Of a stretch of DNA of 64,000 nucleotides, positions 55,113-63,916 are shown one piece after another; the first letter of the stretch is position 1, and each line of letters begins with the position of its first letter. The notes under the pieces were generated by a model. That model searched no databases. It was not told the origin of the DNA and saw only the letters and a list, made by a program, of their open reading frames with translations. Location: contig JAKADX010000004.1 of assembly GCA_021818505.1 (NCBI GenBank), forward strand, positions 62,001 through 126,000, written 5' to 3'. A program made the translations under genes and the position numbers. This stretch comes from Pseudomonadota bacterium. Its GTDB lineage: Bacteria; Pseudomonadota; Alphaproteobacteria; Acetobacterales; Acetobacteraceae.

Positions 55113-56908
55113 GCGCGAATGCCACGATGGACGCCACCGGGCCGGGCCTGGACAGCGTCGGGCTGACGGTCCTCAACAACTTCCTGGTCAACACCTGCCG
55201 GGAGATGGGGCTGGCGATGATGAAGACGGCCTATTCGTCGATCTTCAACGAGGGGCTTGACTTCTCCTGCATCATCCTCGATCGCGATGGGGAGATGGTG
55301 TCGTACGCCGAATTCTGTCCCGCGCAGATCGGCGCCATCCTCTACACGGTGAAATGGACGATCGAGGAACTCGGCCTCGACAACTTTCGTCCCGGCGACG
55401 TCGTGATGCATAACGACCCGTATCGCGGCGGCTGCCACATGCCGGAACACACCGTCATCAAGCCTGTGTTCCATGACGGTGAACTGTATGGCTTCGTCGC
55501 CAACATCGCGCATGTCACCGAAATCGGCGGCAAGGCGGTGGGCGGGTTTGCCGCAGATGCCAAGGAAGTGTACCAGGAAGGTCTGCGCCTGCCGCCGATA
55601 AAGATTATCGACCAGGGCAGACACGTCGATGATCTGTGGAAAGTCATCCTGAGCAATCACCGCACGCCAGTCACGTCATGGGGCGATTTCCACGCCATGA
55701 TCGGGTCGCTCAGCGTGGCCGAACGGCGATTGCACGAGGCGCTGGCGAAGCACGGCGTGGCCGGCCTGCTCGCCGCTGGCAAGTCACTGATGGCCTATTC
55801 CGAGCAGCGGATGCGCGCTGAGGTGCGCGAACTGCCGAAGGGCGAATACGGCTTCGAGGACTGGATCGAGAACGATGGCGTCGATCCCACCGCACGCTAT
55901 CGCATCCACTGCCTGGTCAGCGTGCGTGACGATGACATCATTTTCGACTACACCGGGTCGAGCAAACAGGCGAAGGGGCCGTGCAACTGCACCTATGGGG
56001 TCACGGCGTCGGCGACCTACAATGCGATGCTGAATCTGACCGACCAGACGATCCCGCGCAATTCCGGCTGCTACCGCCCGATCCGCATCATTGCGCCGCC
56101 GGGCAGCGTGGTGAATGTCGCGCATCCTGGGCCGAGCGTCGGCGGCAATTCGGAGGTTCACGAGCGCATCGTCGATGTCCTGTTCGGCGCGCTGTCGGCG
56201 GCGGTGCCGCAGCGCGTGGCGGCGGCGGCGGGTGCGAGTTCGTGTAACTTCCTGTTCGGCGGCCGTCATCCGCAGACCGCCCAGTATTACGCCAATTACC
56301 ACATCGAAGGATCGGGCTGGGGTGCCACGATCGGCGGCGACGGCAATCACACGCAATGCCCGATCAACGGCAACTGCCGCAACACGCCGGTCGAGGTGTT
56401 CGAGACCCGCTATCCCTGGACGGTGGAGCAATATAGCCTCGCACCGATCTCCGGCGGCCACGGACGCACGCGCGGTGGCCATGGCTGCATCCGCGTGCTG
56501 CGCGTCGATGCGCCGGAGATCACTGTTTCCAGCTTCATGGACCGTCACTCGACGCGTGCCTGGGGCCTGTTCGGTGGCGAGGACGGAGGCAGCGGCGCGC
56601 TGCGTGTCATGCGCGCGGGCGAACAGACGTGGCGGACGTTCAGCGAGGCGTTCGGCACCGTCTCGCCCAACAAGTTCGCCGACGTGCAACTCCACCGCGG
56701 CGACCGCGTGATGATCGTCAGTCCCGGCGGCGGCGGCTACGGCTCGCCGCTGGAACGCGACCCGGCGTTGGTGCTGGAGGACCTCCGCGAGGGTCTGTAC
56801 GATGTCGACATCGCCCGCACGGTGTACGGTGTGGTCCTGCGCGAAGTGGGTGGCACCCTCGCCGTCGATGCGCAGCGGACGCGGCAGGAGCGGGGAGCCA
56901 CCACGTGA
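55109..56908 (+). CDS. hyuB: N-methylhydantoinase B / 5-oxoprolinase-type subunit
   Basis: 599 residues. Family motifs are NNFLVNTCREMGLAMMKTAYSSIFNEGLDFSC, DVVMHNDPYRGGCHMPEHTVIKPVF, FDYTGSSKQAKGPCNC and the glycine-rich end MIVSPGGGGYGSPLERDP. It partners HyuA. The stop overlaps by one base with the small zinc-finger gene (TGATG), so the operon is tightly packed. Confidence 0.94.
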   Translation: MSANATMDATGPGLDSVGLTVLNNFLVNTCREMGLAMMKTAYSSIFNEGLDFSCIILDRDGEMVSYAEFCPAQIGAILYTVKWTIEELGLDNFRPGDVVMHNDPYRGGCHMPEHTVIKPVFHDGELYGFVANIAHVTEIGGKAVGGFAADAKEVYQEGLRLPPIKIIDQGRHVDDLWKVILSNHRTPVTSWGDFHAMIGSLSVAERRLHEALAKHGVAGLLAAGKSLMAYSEQRMRAEVRELPKGEYGFEDWIENDGVDPTARYRIHCLVSVRDDDIIFDYTGSSKQAKGPCNCTYGVTASATYNAMLNLTDQTIPRNSGCYRPIRIIAPPGSVVNVAHPGPSVGGNSEVHERIVDVLFGALSAAVPQRVAAAAGASSCNFLFGGRHPQTAQYYANYHIEGSGWGATIGGDGNHTQCPINGNCRNTPVEVFETRYPWTVEQYSLAPISGGHGRTRGGHGCIRVLRVDAPEITVSSFMDRHSTRAWGLFGGEDGGSGALRVMRAGEQTWRTFSEAFGTVSPNKFADVQLHRGDRVMIVSPGGGGYGSPLERDPALVLEDLREGLYDVDIARTVYGVVLREVGGTLAVDAQRTRQERGATT

Positions 56909-57108
56909 TGACGGACGGTGAATGGGTGGAGTTGCCACGCCAGCTCTACGTGACGACCGTCTGCCACTGCGATTTGTGCGGCAAGATGGTGGCGCGTCGC
57001 TTCCTGCGGCAGGTCCATGACGGTCAGCCGAAGCGCTTCTGCGACGCAGACTGCGCCCGGCTGTGGCAGGAATACTGGCGCCCGCGCTACGGAAACCGGC
57101 CGGACTGA
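56908..57108 (+). CDS. Small zinc-finger protein of the hydantoinase operon
   Basis: 66 residues. ATG 56908 overlaps the hyuB stop. It carries CHCDLCG and CDADCA: Cys21-x2-Cys24 and Cys45-x3-Cys49, giving a likely tetrahedral zinc site of TRASH/MYM type. The C-terminus is basic and aromatic (LWQEYWRPRYGNRP). Its family is unclear to me; the coupling suggests it is a subunit or chaperone of the hydantoinase. It ends 12 bases before the tRNA-Cys gene on the opposite strand. Confidence 0.75.
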   Translation: MTDGEWVELPRQLYVTTVCHCDLCGKMVARRFLRQVHDGQPKRFCDADCARLWQEYWRPRYGNRPD

Positions 57109-57120
57109 GCCGCCGCGCGC

Positions 57121-57194
57121 TGGAGGTCCGGGCCGGAATCGAACCGGCATACGCGGATTTGCAGTCCGCTGCATCACCACTCTGCCACCGGACC
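57121..57194 (-). tRNA. tRNA-Cys (anticodon GCA)
   Basis: On the minus strand the acceptor stem GGTCCGG pairs with CCGGACC, the discriminator is T (57124), as expected for tRNA-Cys, and CCA is encoded at 57121-57123. The anticodon loop is CTGCAAA with GCA at 57160-57162. The D and T arms are normal (GGTTCGATTCC). Without CCA the gene spans 57124-57194. Confidence 0.95.
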
Positions 57195-57337
57195 GGGGTG
57201 GGCCGCGCGCGGTATATCGGGGTCCCGCCGGGGGCAGGTCAAGCCCGACTTGTTGCGAGGGGCCGTCGCGCGCGGTAAGGACCGCCGCCTATACCCGCAC
57301 TGCGCAACGCGCCCGCCCTTCGCGCCCCGAGGTTGCC

Positions 57338-58003
57338 ATGGACCGCCATGAGATCGACTACGCCGACGCCCGTGACAGGATGGTGGACTCCCAGGTGCGG
57401 CCGAACAAGGTCACGGACAGCCGGGTGCTGGATGCGATGCGCCGACTGCCGCGGGAGCGGTTCGTGCCGCCGCAGGCCGCCGTCCTGGCCTATTCGGACG
57501 AGGATGTGCCGCTCGGCAACGGGCGCGTGCTGGTCGAGCCGATGGTGATCGCCCGCCTGGTTCAGCTCGCTGCGGTGCGACCGGGGGAGCGGGCGCTGGT
57601 GGTCGGCTGCGGCAGCGGCTACGGCGCGGCGTTGCTGGCGGCCTGCGGCGCCGAGGTGACGGCGCTGGAGGAGGATCGGGCGCTGCTGGCGCTCGCCCGC
57701 ACCGCCCTGGCCGGGATCGGCGGCATTTCGCTGGTCGAGGGGCCGCTGCGCGACGGCTGGCCGGAGGGTGCGCCATATGACCTGCTGTTCATCGAGGGCG
57801 CCGCTGAAGAGGTGCCGCCCGCGCTTGTGGCCCAGATACGCACCCCCGGCGGGCGGCTGGTCGGCGTGATGGCGGCGTCCGACCGGATCGGCCATGCCGG
57901 CATCGGCGAGCCGAGCGGCGGCGGCCTGAGCATCCAGCCGGTCTTCGACTGCGCCACCCCGCCGCTGCCGGCCCTGCGGCGCCAGCCGGGTTTCGTGTTC
58001 TGA
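57338..58003 (+). CDS. pcm: Protein-L-isoaspartate O-methyltransferase family protein
   Basis: 221 residues from ATG 57338; the longer frame from 57017 runs through the tRNA-Cys gene and is spurious. It transfers a methyl group from SAM to isoaspartyl residues to allow repair. Motif I is ERALVVGCGSGYGAALLAA and the post-I acid ALEEDRALL follows. The family N-terminus MVDSQVRPNKVTDSRVLDAMRRLPRERFVPP is that of the short alphaproteobacterial variant next to tolC. Enzymatic isoaspartate repair is assumed from family and not certain for this variant. Confidence 0.85.
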   Translation: MDRHEIDYADARDRMVDSQVRPNKVTDSRVLDAMRRLPRERFVPPQAAVLAYSDEDVPLGNGRVLVEPMVIARLVQLAAVRPGERALVVGCGSGYGAALLAACGAEVTALEEDRALLALARTALAGIGGISLVEGPLRDGWPEGAPYDLLFIEGAAEEVPPALVAQIRTPGGRLVGVMAASDRIGHAGIGEPSGGGLSIQPVFDCATPPLPALRRQPGFVF

Positions 58004-58080
58004 CGGCGGAACCGGTTAATCATGGCGCCCGCCGCCGGCCTGTGGCAGATGTGGCCCTGCGCGATGCCTTGCAGGGACGC

Positions 58081-59562
58081 ATGATCATGGTGGCACGTTC
58101 GGCACTGGCGCTGGCACTGGCCTGTCTGCTGGGAGCGACGGCTGTCCAGGCGCAGACCATGCCGCAGCAGGGGCAGACCAAGCCGAAGCGGTCACAGACC
58201 AGGCCGCAGCCGGCGGCGATGGCGGGGGTGGCCACGCCGCGCACCCTGCAGGAGGCGCTGGCGCTGGCGTATGCCACCAACCCGACGTTGCAGACGTCGC
58301 GCGCGCAGTTGCGCGCGACCGATGAGAATGTGCCGACGGCGCTTGCCGGCTGGCGGCCCCAGGTCATGATCACGGCGTCGGCCGGGCATGGTTTCGGCTA
58401 CAATGAGCAGCGCGGCGGCGGCCTGCCCGCTTCCTATACGACGCTCAACCGCACGCTGACCTCCGAACAGGCGCAGGTGACGCAGCCTATCTACACCGGG
58501 GGCAAGGTCCCGGCGACCCTGCATCGTGCGAAGAACCAGGTGTATTCGACGCGCGCCCAGCTGCTGGCCACCGAGGAGCAGGTGTTCTTCAACACTGTGC
58601 AGGCCTACGTCAATGTCGTGCTGGACGAGCAGATCGTGCAGATCGACATCGGCAACGAGCAGATCCTGAGCAAGGAGCTGCAGTCCACCAACGACCGCTT
58701 CCGCGTCGGCGAACTGACCCGCACCGACGTAGCGCAGGCCGAGGCGCAGTTGGCCAGCGCCACCGCGCAGCGCGAGACTGCGGAGGGTAATCTGCAGGCG
58801 GCGCGCGCCACCTATGAGCAGTATGTCGGTGTGCCACCGGACAATCTGAGCGCGCCGCAGCCGCTGAAGTTGCCGGTGGCGACGCTGGAGCAGGCGAAGG
58901 CCTTGGCCGACCACAATAATCCCAACGTGGTCGCGGCCCTGTTCAATGACGCGGCGGCCAAGGATGCGTTCGACGTCGCGTATTCGGCGCTGATGCCGAC
59001 GATCAACGTCCAGGCGTCCGCGTTCCGCAACTACAACACATTCTTCCCCGGTCTGATTGAGAATGGCGGCCAGATTGTCGGCAACCTGACCGTCCCGCTC
59101 TATCAGGGCGGCAGCGAATACGCGGCGATCCGTCAGGCGCGCCAGCAGGAAATCCAGGCGCGCAAGCAGCTGGAGGATCAGCGGCGCACGGCGGTGCAGC
59201 AGGCTGCCGCGGCCTGGGAACAGCTCATCGCTGCCCGCGCCTCGATCGTCAGCGGACGCGCGGCGGTGCGCGCCAACGAAATCTCCGTGGAAGGCCTGCA
59301 GCGCGAGGCGCTGGTCGGCAGCCGAACGACGCTCGACGTTCTGATCGGCATCCAGCAGTTGCTGACCGCCCAGACGGCGCTGGTGCAGTCGCTGGCGCAA
59401 CTCGTGATCGCATCGTATCAGGTCGCCGAGGGCGTCGGCCGGCTGACGGCGCGCGATCTGAGCCTCAACGTACCGCTCTATGACGACGCTTCCTACTACA
59501 ACGCGGTGAAGAACCTGTGGATCGGCACCGGCGACTACGCGACCGACGATCCGGGCCGCTGA
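58081..59562 (+). CDS. tolC: TolC-family outer-membrane protein
   Basis: 493 residues from ATG 58081, preceded by AGGGA. Signal peptide ends near residue 24 (AVQAQ). Two outer-membrane-efflux (OEP) repeats: the first is in TLQEALALAYATNPTLQTSRAQLRATDENVPTALAGWRPQV, the second in QVTVPLYQGGSEYAAIRQARQQEIQARKQL. It forms the exit duct for type I secretion and tripartite pumps. It has no lipobox, unlike the lipoprotein at 3384-4883. Between pcm and popZ, a conserved position in alphaproteobacteria. Confidence 0.93.
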   Translation: MIMVARSALALALACLLGATAVQAQTMPQQGQTKPKRSQTRPQPAAMAGVATPRTLQEALALAYATNPTLQTSRAQLRATDENVPTALAGWRPQVMITASAGHGFGYNEQRGGGLPASYTTLNRTLTSEQAQVTQPIYTGGKVPATLHRAKNQVYSTRAQLLATEEQVFFNTVQAYVNVVLDEQIVQIDIGNEQILSKELQSTNDRFRVGELTRTDVAQAEAQLASATAQRETAEGNLQAARATYEQYVGVPPDNLSAPQPLKLPVATLEQAKALADHNNPNVVAALFNDAAAKDAFDVAYSALMPTINVQASAFRNYNTFFPGLIENGGQIVGNLTVPLYQGGSEYAAIRQARQQEIQARKQLEDQRRTAVQQAAAAWEQLIAARASIVSGRAAVRANEISVEGLQREALVGSRTTLDVLIGIQQLLTAQTALVQSLAQLVIASYQVAEGVGRLTARDLSLNVPLYDDASYYNAVKNLWIGTGDYATDDPGR

Positions 59563-59574
59563 ACGGAAACCGCC

Positions 59575-60150
59575 ATGAGTCTCCCCCCGACGAACCCCGC
59601 CGTTCCGCACGCCCCGCCGCAAGGTGGGGGAGGTGATCCCTCGATGGAGGACATCCTCGCCTCCATCCGGCGCATCCTGAGCGAGGATGAGGCCGAACAG
59701 GCGCCGCCGGCTGCCGGGGGTGACGTGGTGCCGCTCGATCCGTCCATGCTGGTCGAGGAGGCGTCGCCGGTCCATGCGGAGCCGCCGCCCGCGTCATCCC
59801 GGCCGGAACCGGCCAGATCCCAGTCCGAGGAGCCACCGACCATGATCGCGCCCGTCCAGGCGGCAGCGCCGGCTGCTCCGCCGCCGCCCGCCGCGCGGTC
59901 GCAATCCGGCGGATTGCTGGCGCCCGAGGCCGCCGAAGCGGCGTCGTCCTCTGTCGGCTCGCTGCTCCGCACGCTGGCTTCCGAACGCCAGCAGGTCGCG
60001 GTGCGCGCCGGCGGCCCGACCATCGAGGATCTGGTGCGCGAGGAGATCCGCCCGTTGCTGAAGGCGTGGCTGGACGCCAACCTGCCGGCGCTGGTCGAGC
60101 GGCTGGTGCGCGCGGAGATCGAGCGCGTCGTGGGCCGCGCCCTCTCCTGA
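59575..60150 (+). CDS. popZ: Cell-pole organising protein PopZ (DUF2497)
   Basis: 191 residues, the usual size. The N-terminal helix is SMEDILASIRRILSEDE. The middle is a Pro/Ala/acid-rich disordered linker of 90 or so residues. The C-terminal oligomerising helices are TIEDLVREEIRPLLKAWLDANLPALVERLVRAEIERVV. PopZ forms polar condensates that anchor the chromosome origin and cell-cycle factors in Caulobacter. It lies just upstream of valS, its usual neighbour. Confidence 0.94.
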   Translation: MSLPPTNPAVPHAPPQGGGGDPSMEDILASIRRILSEDEAEQAPPAAGGDVVPLDPSMLVEEASPVHAEPPPASSRPEPARSQSEEPPTMIAPVQAAAPAAPPPPAARSQSGGLLAPEAAEAASSSVGSLLRTLASERQQVAVRAGGPTIEDLVREEIRPLLKAWLDANLPALVERLVRAEIERVVGRALS

Positions 60151-60199
60151 CTCGCCCGCTGCCACCCGGCGGCGCCGCGATTCTTCAAAGTCGGTTGAC

Positions 60200-62848
60200 A
60201 TGCTGGACAAGACCTTTTCTCCCTCGGAGATCGAGCCGCGGCTGTATGCGGGCTGGGAAGCCTCCGGCGCGTTCGCCGCCGATCCCACGCGTGCGGCCGC
60301 GCCGTTCACCATCATGATCCCGCCGCCGAACGTCACCGGCAGCCTGCACATGGGCCACGCGCTGACCTTCACGCTGCAGGATGCGCTCATCCGCTGGCGG
60401 CGGATGCAGGGGCGCGACGCGCTGTGGCAGCCCGGCACCGACCATGCCGGCATCGCGACACAAATGGTTGTGGAGCGGCTGCTGGCGGGCGAGGGCGTCG
60501 ATCGGCGCGCGCTGGGCCGCAAAAAATTCCTCGACCGCGTCTGGCAGTGGAAGGCGGAGTCCGGCGGGACCATCACCCGCCAGTTGCGCCGCCTCGGCGC
60601 CTCGCTCGACTGGCCGCGCGAGCGGTTCACCATGGATGACGGGCTCTCGGCGGCGGTGCGCGAGGTGTTCGTCACGCTGTATCGCCAGGGGCTGATCTAT
60701 CGCGACCGGCGGCTCGTGAACTGGGACCCGAAATTCCAGTCGGCGATTTCCGACCTGGAAGTGGAAAGCCGGGAGATCAAAGGCAGCCTGTGGCACATCC
60801 GCTATCCGCTCGCCGACGATCCGGCGCGGTTCCTGTCGGTTGCCACGACGCGGCCGGAAACGATGCTGGGCGACACGGCGGTTGCGGTGCACCCCGACGA
60901 CGCGCGCTATCGCGACCTGATCGGCCGCGACGTCGTCCTGCCGCTGGTCGGCCGCCGCATCCCGATCATCGCCGATACCTACTCCGACCCCGAAAAGGGC
61001 ACGGGTGCTGTGAAGATCACGCCCGCACACGACTTCAACGATTTCGAGGTCGGCCGGCGCCATGATCTGCCGATGCCCTCGGTGATCGACCGCGAGGGCC
61101 GCATCACGCTGGCCGAGATCGCGCCGGATTCGGATTTCGTGCAAGGCCTGCAAGGGACGGATCGGTTCGAGGCGCGGCGGCAGATCGTCGCCGAACTCGA
61201 ACGCCTCGGCCTGCTGGAACGCATCGAGCCGCACATCCATCAGGTGCCGCACGGTGACCGCTCCGGCGTGCCGATCGAGCCGCTGCTGACGGTGCAGTGG
61301 TACTGCAACGCCGGCGAACTGGCGAAGGCCGCCATTGCCTCGGTCGAGGACGGGCGGACGAAGTTCGTGCCGCAGCAATGGGAAAACACGTTCTTCGCCT
61401 GGATGCGCGACATCCAGCCCTGGTGCATCAGCCGGCAATTGTGGTGGGGACATCGGATTCCAGCGTGGTACGGCCCCGACGGCGCGGTGTTCGTCGCGCA
61501 TTCCACGAAAGATGCAGAAAACGAGGCTGAAAAACATTACGGAAAGCCGGCTGTATTAACGCAGGACGAGGACGTGCTCGATACCTGGTTCAGCTCCGCC
61601 CTGTGGCCGTTCTCGACACTCGGCTGGCCTCAGCGCACCGTGGAGGTCGATCGCTATTATCCGGGCGACGTGCTGGTCACGGGCTTCGACATCATCTTCT
61701 TCTGGGTAGCGCGGATGATGATGATGGGGCTGCACTTCATGGGCGAAGTGCCGTTCCGCCACGTCTATATCCACGGCCTGGTGCGCGACGAGCGCGGGCA
61801 GAAGATGAGCAAGTCCAAGGGGAACGTGATGGATCCTTTGGAGTTGATCGACCGCTACGGCGCGGACGCACTGCGCTTCACTATCTGCGCGCTGACCGGA
61901 CCGGGTCGCGACATCAAGCTCGGCCCGAGCCGCGTGGAGAGTCACCGCAGCTTCGTGACGAAACTGTGGAACGCGGCGCGATTCTGCGAGATGAACGCGA
62001 TCGCGCCCGATGTGTCCTTCGACCCGTCGCAGGCGAAGCTGCCGCTGACACGCTGGATCCTTGCCGAGGCGTCGGATGCGGTGTCGGCAGCGACGGCGGC
62101 GCTGGAGGCGTACCGCTTCGACGAATACGCCGCCGCCTGCTACCGCTTCGCCTGGCACGTGTTCTGCGACTGGTTCCTCGAACTCGCCAAGCCGGCGCTG
62201 CACGAAGCGGAAGTGAAGCAGGCGGCGGCGCATGTTCTCGGCCTGATTCTGCGGGTGCTGCATCCCGCGATGCCGTTTGTCACCGAGGAATTGTGGGACC
62301 GCCTCGGCTACGGCGCCCCGTGCAGCCTGATCCGCGCCGCGTGGCCCACGCCGTTCGTGGTGCCCGATGCTGCGCCGGCGCGTTCCGAACTCGACTGGGT
62401 GGTGCGGTTGATCGGCGAAGTGCGCACCGTGCGCGCCGAGATGAACGTGCCACCCTCGCTGCGCGCGCCGGTGCTGCTTAAGGACGCGGCCCCCGACTCG
62501 ATCGCGCGCGGCCGGCGCTGGGAGGAGGCGATCGCCCGGCTGGCACGGGCGGACACGTTCGGCCCGCTTCCTGGCGATGTGCCGCAGGGCAGCGCGCAGG
62601 CGGTGCTGGACGAGGCGACTATCGTGCTGCCGCTCGCCGGCCTGATCGACCTCGCCGCCGAGCGCGCGCGGTTGGAGAAGGAAGCGGCCAAGGCGTGGCG
62701 CGAGGCCGAGACGCTGGAACGCAAGCTCGCCAACGTTGACTTCGTCGCCCGCGCCGACCCGGAGGTGGTGGCGGAGACGCGCGACCGTCTGGAATCCGCC
62801 CGCGCGGAGGTCGCGCGGTTGCAAGCGGCGTTGGCGCGGATCGGCTAG
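60200..62848 (+). CDS. valS: Valyl-tRNA synthetase
   Basis: 882 residues. Class I synthetase with HIGH as HMGH (50-53) and KMSKS at 535-539 (KMSKSKGN). The connective editing domain has TTRPETMLGDTAVAVHPDD. The C-terminal coiled-coil arm is present (RARLEKEAAKAWREAETLERKLANVDFVARA). It charges tRNA-Val and edits mischarged Thr. The start is 49 bases after popZ. A long palindromic repeat follows the stop. Confidence 0.97.
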   Translation: MLDKTFSPSEIEPRLYAGWEASGAFAADPTRAAAPFTIMIPPPNVTGSLHMGHALTFTLQDALIRWRRMQGRDALWQPGTDHAGIATQMVVERLLAGEGVDRRALGRKKFLDRVWQWKAESGGTITRQLRRLGASLDWPRERFTMDDGLSAAVREVFVTLYRQGLIYRDRRLVNWDPKFQSAISDLEVESREIKGSLWHIRYPLADDPARFLSVATTRPETMLGDTAVAVHPDDARYRDLIGRDVVLPLVGRRIPIIADTYSDPEKGTGAVKITPAHDFNDFEVGRRHDLPMPSVIDREGRITLAEIAPDSDFVQGLQGTDRFEARRQIVAELERLGLLERIEPHIHQVPHGDRSGVPIEPLLTVQWYCNAGELAKAAIASVEDGRTKFVPQQWENTFFAWMRDIQPWCISRQLWWGHRIPAWYGPDGAVFVAHSTKDAENEAEKHYGKPAVLTQDEDVLDTWFSSALWPFSTLGWPQRTVEVDRYYPGDVLVTGFDIIFFWVARMMMMGLHFMGEVPFRHVYIHGLVRDERGQKMSKSKGNVMDPLELIDRYGADALRFTICALTGPGRDIKLGPSRVESHRSFVTKLWNAARFCEMNAIAPDVSFDPSQAKLPLTRWILAEASDAVSAATAALEAYRFDEYAAACYRFAWHVFCDWFLELAKPALHEAEVKQAAAHVLGLILRVLHPAMPFVTEELWDRLGYGAPCSLIRAAWPTPFVVPDAAPARSELDWVVRLIGEVRTVRAEMNVPPSLRAPVLLKDAAPDSIARGRRWEEAIARLARADTFGPLPGDVPQGSAQAVLDEATIVLPLAGLIDLAAERARLEKEAAKAWREAETLERKLANVDFVARADPEVVAETRDRLESARAEVARLQAALARIG

Positions 62849-62873
62849 GATCGGGGTCCGAGACGACCCGAAG

Positions 62874-62937
62874 CCCCTCACCCCGGCCCTCTCCCGCTTG
62901 CGGGAGAGGGTGCCGAGCGGAGCGAGGCGGGTGAGGG
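62874..62937. repeat. Intergenic palindromic repeat
   Basis: Outer arms CCCTCACC (62875-62882) and GGTGAGGG (62930-62937) enclose a second strong stem CCCTCTCCCGC/GCGGGAGAGGG with a 2-base centre (62887-62910). The wording (cccctcaccccggccctctcccg) is familiar from a repeat family found in many proteobacterial genomes. It lies between valS and purU and could terminate transcription or protect the 3' end of valS. No T-run is seen. Confidence 0.7.
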
Positions 62938-62970
62938 CCGCGCCGCAACCTTTGCGCTGAAAGCCCCGCC

Positions 62971-63831
62971 ATGGCCGACCCTTTCATCCTCACACTCTCC
63001 TGCCGCAACCGCCCCGGCATCGTCGCCGCCGTCTCGACCTATCTGTTCGAGAGCGGCGGCAATATCCTGGACGCGCAGCAGTTCGACGACACCGACTCCA
63101 ACCGCTTCTTCATGCGCGTGATGTTCAACCCGGTGCGTGACGGCGTGGACCTCGCCGCGCTGCGCCAGGGCTTCGCGCCGATCGGCGAGCGGTTCGCGAT
63201 GAGCTGGCAGATGCGCCCGCGCGGCGAGAAGCGGCGGGTGATGCTGTTCGCCTCGAAATTCGACCATTGCCTCGCCGACCTGCTGTACCGCTGGCGGATC
63301 GGCGAGATCGCCATGGACCTAGTCGGCATCGTCGCCAACCATCCGCGCGAGACCTACGCACATCTCGATTTCGACGACATTCCGTTCCATTATCTTCCGA
63401 TCACGCGTGAGACCAAGCTGGAGCAGGAGAGCCAGACCTGGGAGATCGTGCGTACCGCGCAGGCTGATCTTGTGGTTTTGGCGCGCTACATGCAGGTGCT
63501 GTCCGATGGGCTGGTGGCGAAACTCGCGGGCCGCTGCATCAACATCCACCATTCCTTTCTACCCGGCTTCAAGGGGGCCAAGCCGTATCACCAGGCGCAC
63601 GCGCGCGGCGTGAAGCTGATCGGTGCGACCGCCCACTATGTCACGTCCGACCTCGACGAAGGCCCGATCATCGAGCAGGACGTGGAGCGCATCAGCCATC
63701 GCGACAGCCCCGACGACCTGATCCGCAAGGGCCGCGACATCGAGCGCCGGGTGCTGGCCCGCGCCGTGCGGATGCACCTGGAGGACCGGGTGATCCCGAA
63801 CGGGCATCGCACGGTCGTGTTCACCGACTGA
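62971..63831 (+). CDS. purU: Formyltetrahydrofolate deformylase
   Basis: 286 residues. N-terminal ACT domain (about residues 6-80, [29 protein letters not shown]) followed by the formyltransferase-like catalytic domain with [20 protein letters not shown] and the active-site [20 protein letters not shown]; the Asp of DEGPIIEQD is present. It hydrolyses 10-formyl-THF to THF and formate, balancing one-carbon pools. No glycine-cleavage gene is in view. Confidence 0.96.
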   Translation: MADPFILTLSCRNRPGIVAAVSTYLFESGGNILDAQQFDDTDSNRFFMRVMFNPVRDGVDLAALRQGFAPIGERFAMSWQMRPRGEKRRVMLFASKFDHCLADLLYRWRIGEIAMDLVGIVANHPRETYAHLDFDDIPFHYLPITRETKLEQESQTWEIVRTAQADLVVLARYMQVLSDGLVAKLAGRCINIHHSFLPGFKGAKPYHQAHARGVKLIGATAHYVTSDLDEGPIIEQDVERISHRDSPDDLIRKGRDIERRVLARAVRMHLEDRVIPNGHRTVVFTD

Positions 63832-63842
63832 GCCGGGGCCGA

Positions 63843-63856
63843 TTGACCAGGATCAA
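63843..63856. promoter_or_regulatory. FNR/FixK-type binding site upstream of the DUF2892 gene
   Basis: TTGACCAGGATCAA fits TTGAY-N4-RTCAA exactly. Its centre is 67 bases before the ATG at 63917, so a class II promoter would start transcription near 63891 with a leader of about 26 bases. Of the three boxes in the window this one has the best match and spacing. Confidence 0.6.
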
Positions 63857-63916
63857 CGACGGATCGCAAGCGCCGTGCCCTGATCCTCGCCGACCATGCG
63901 GCGGAGGACTCCGGCG

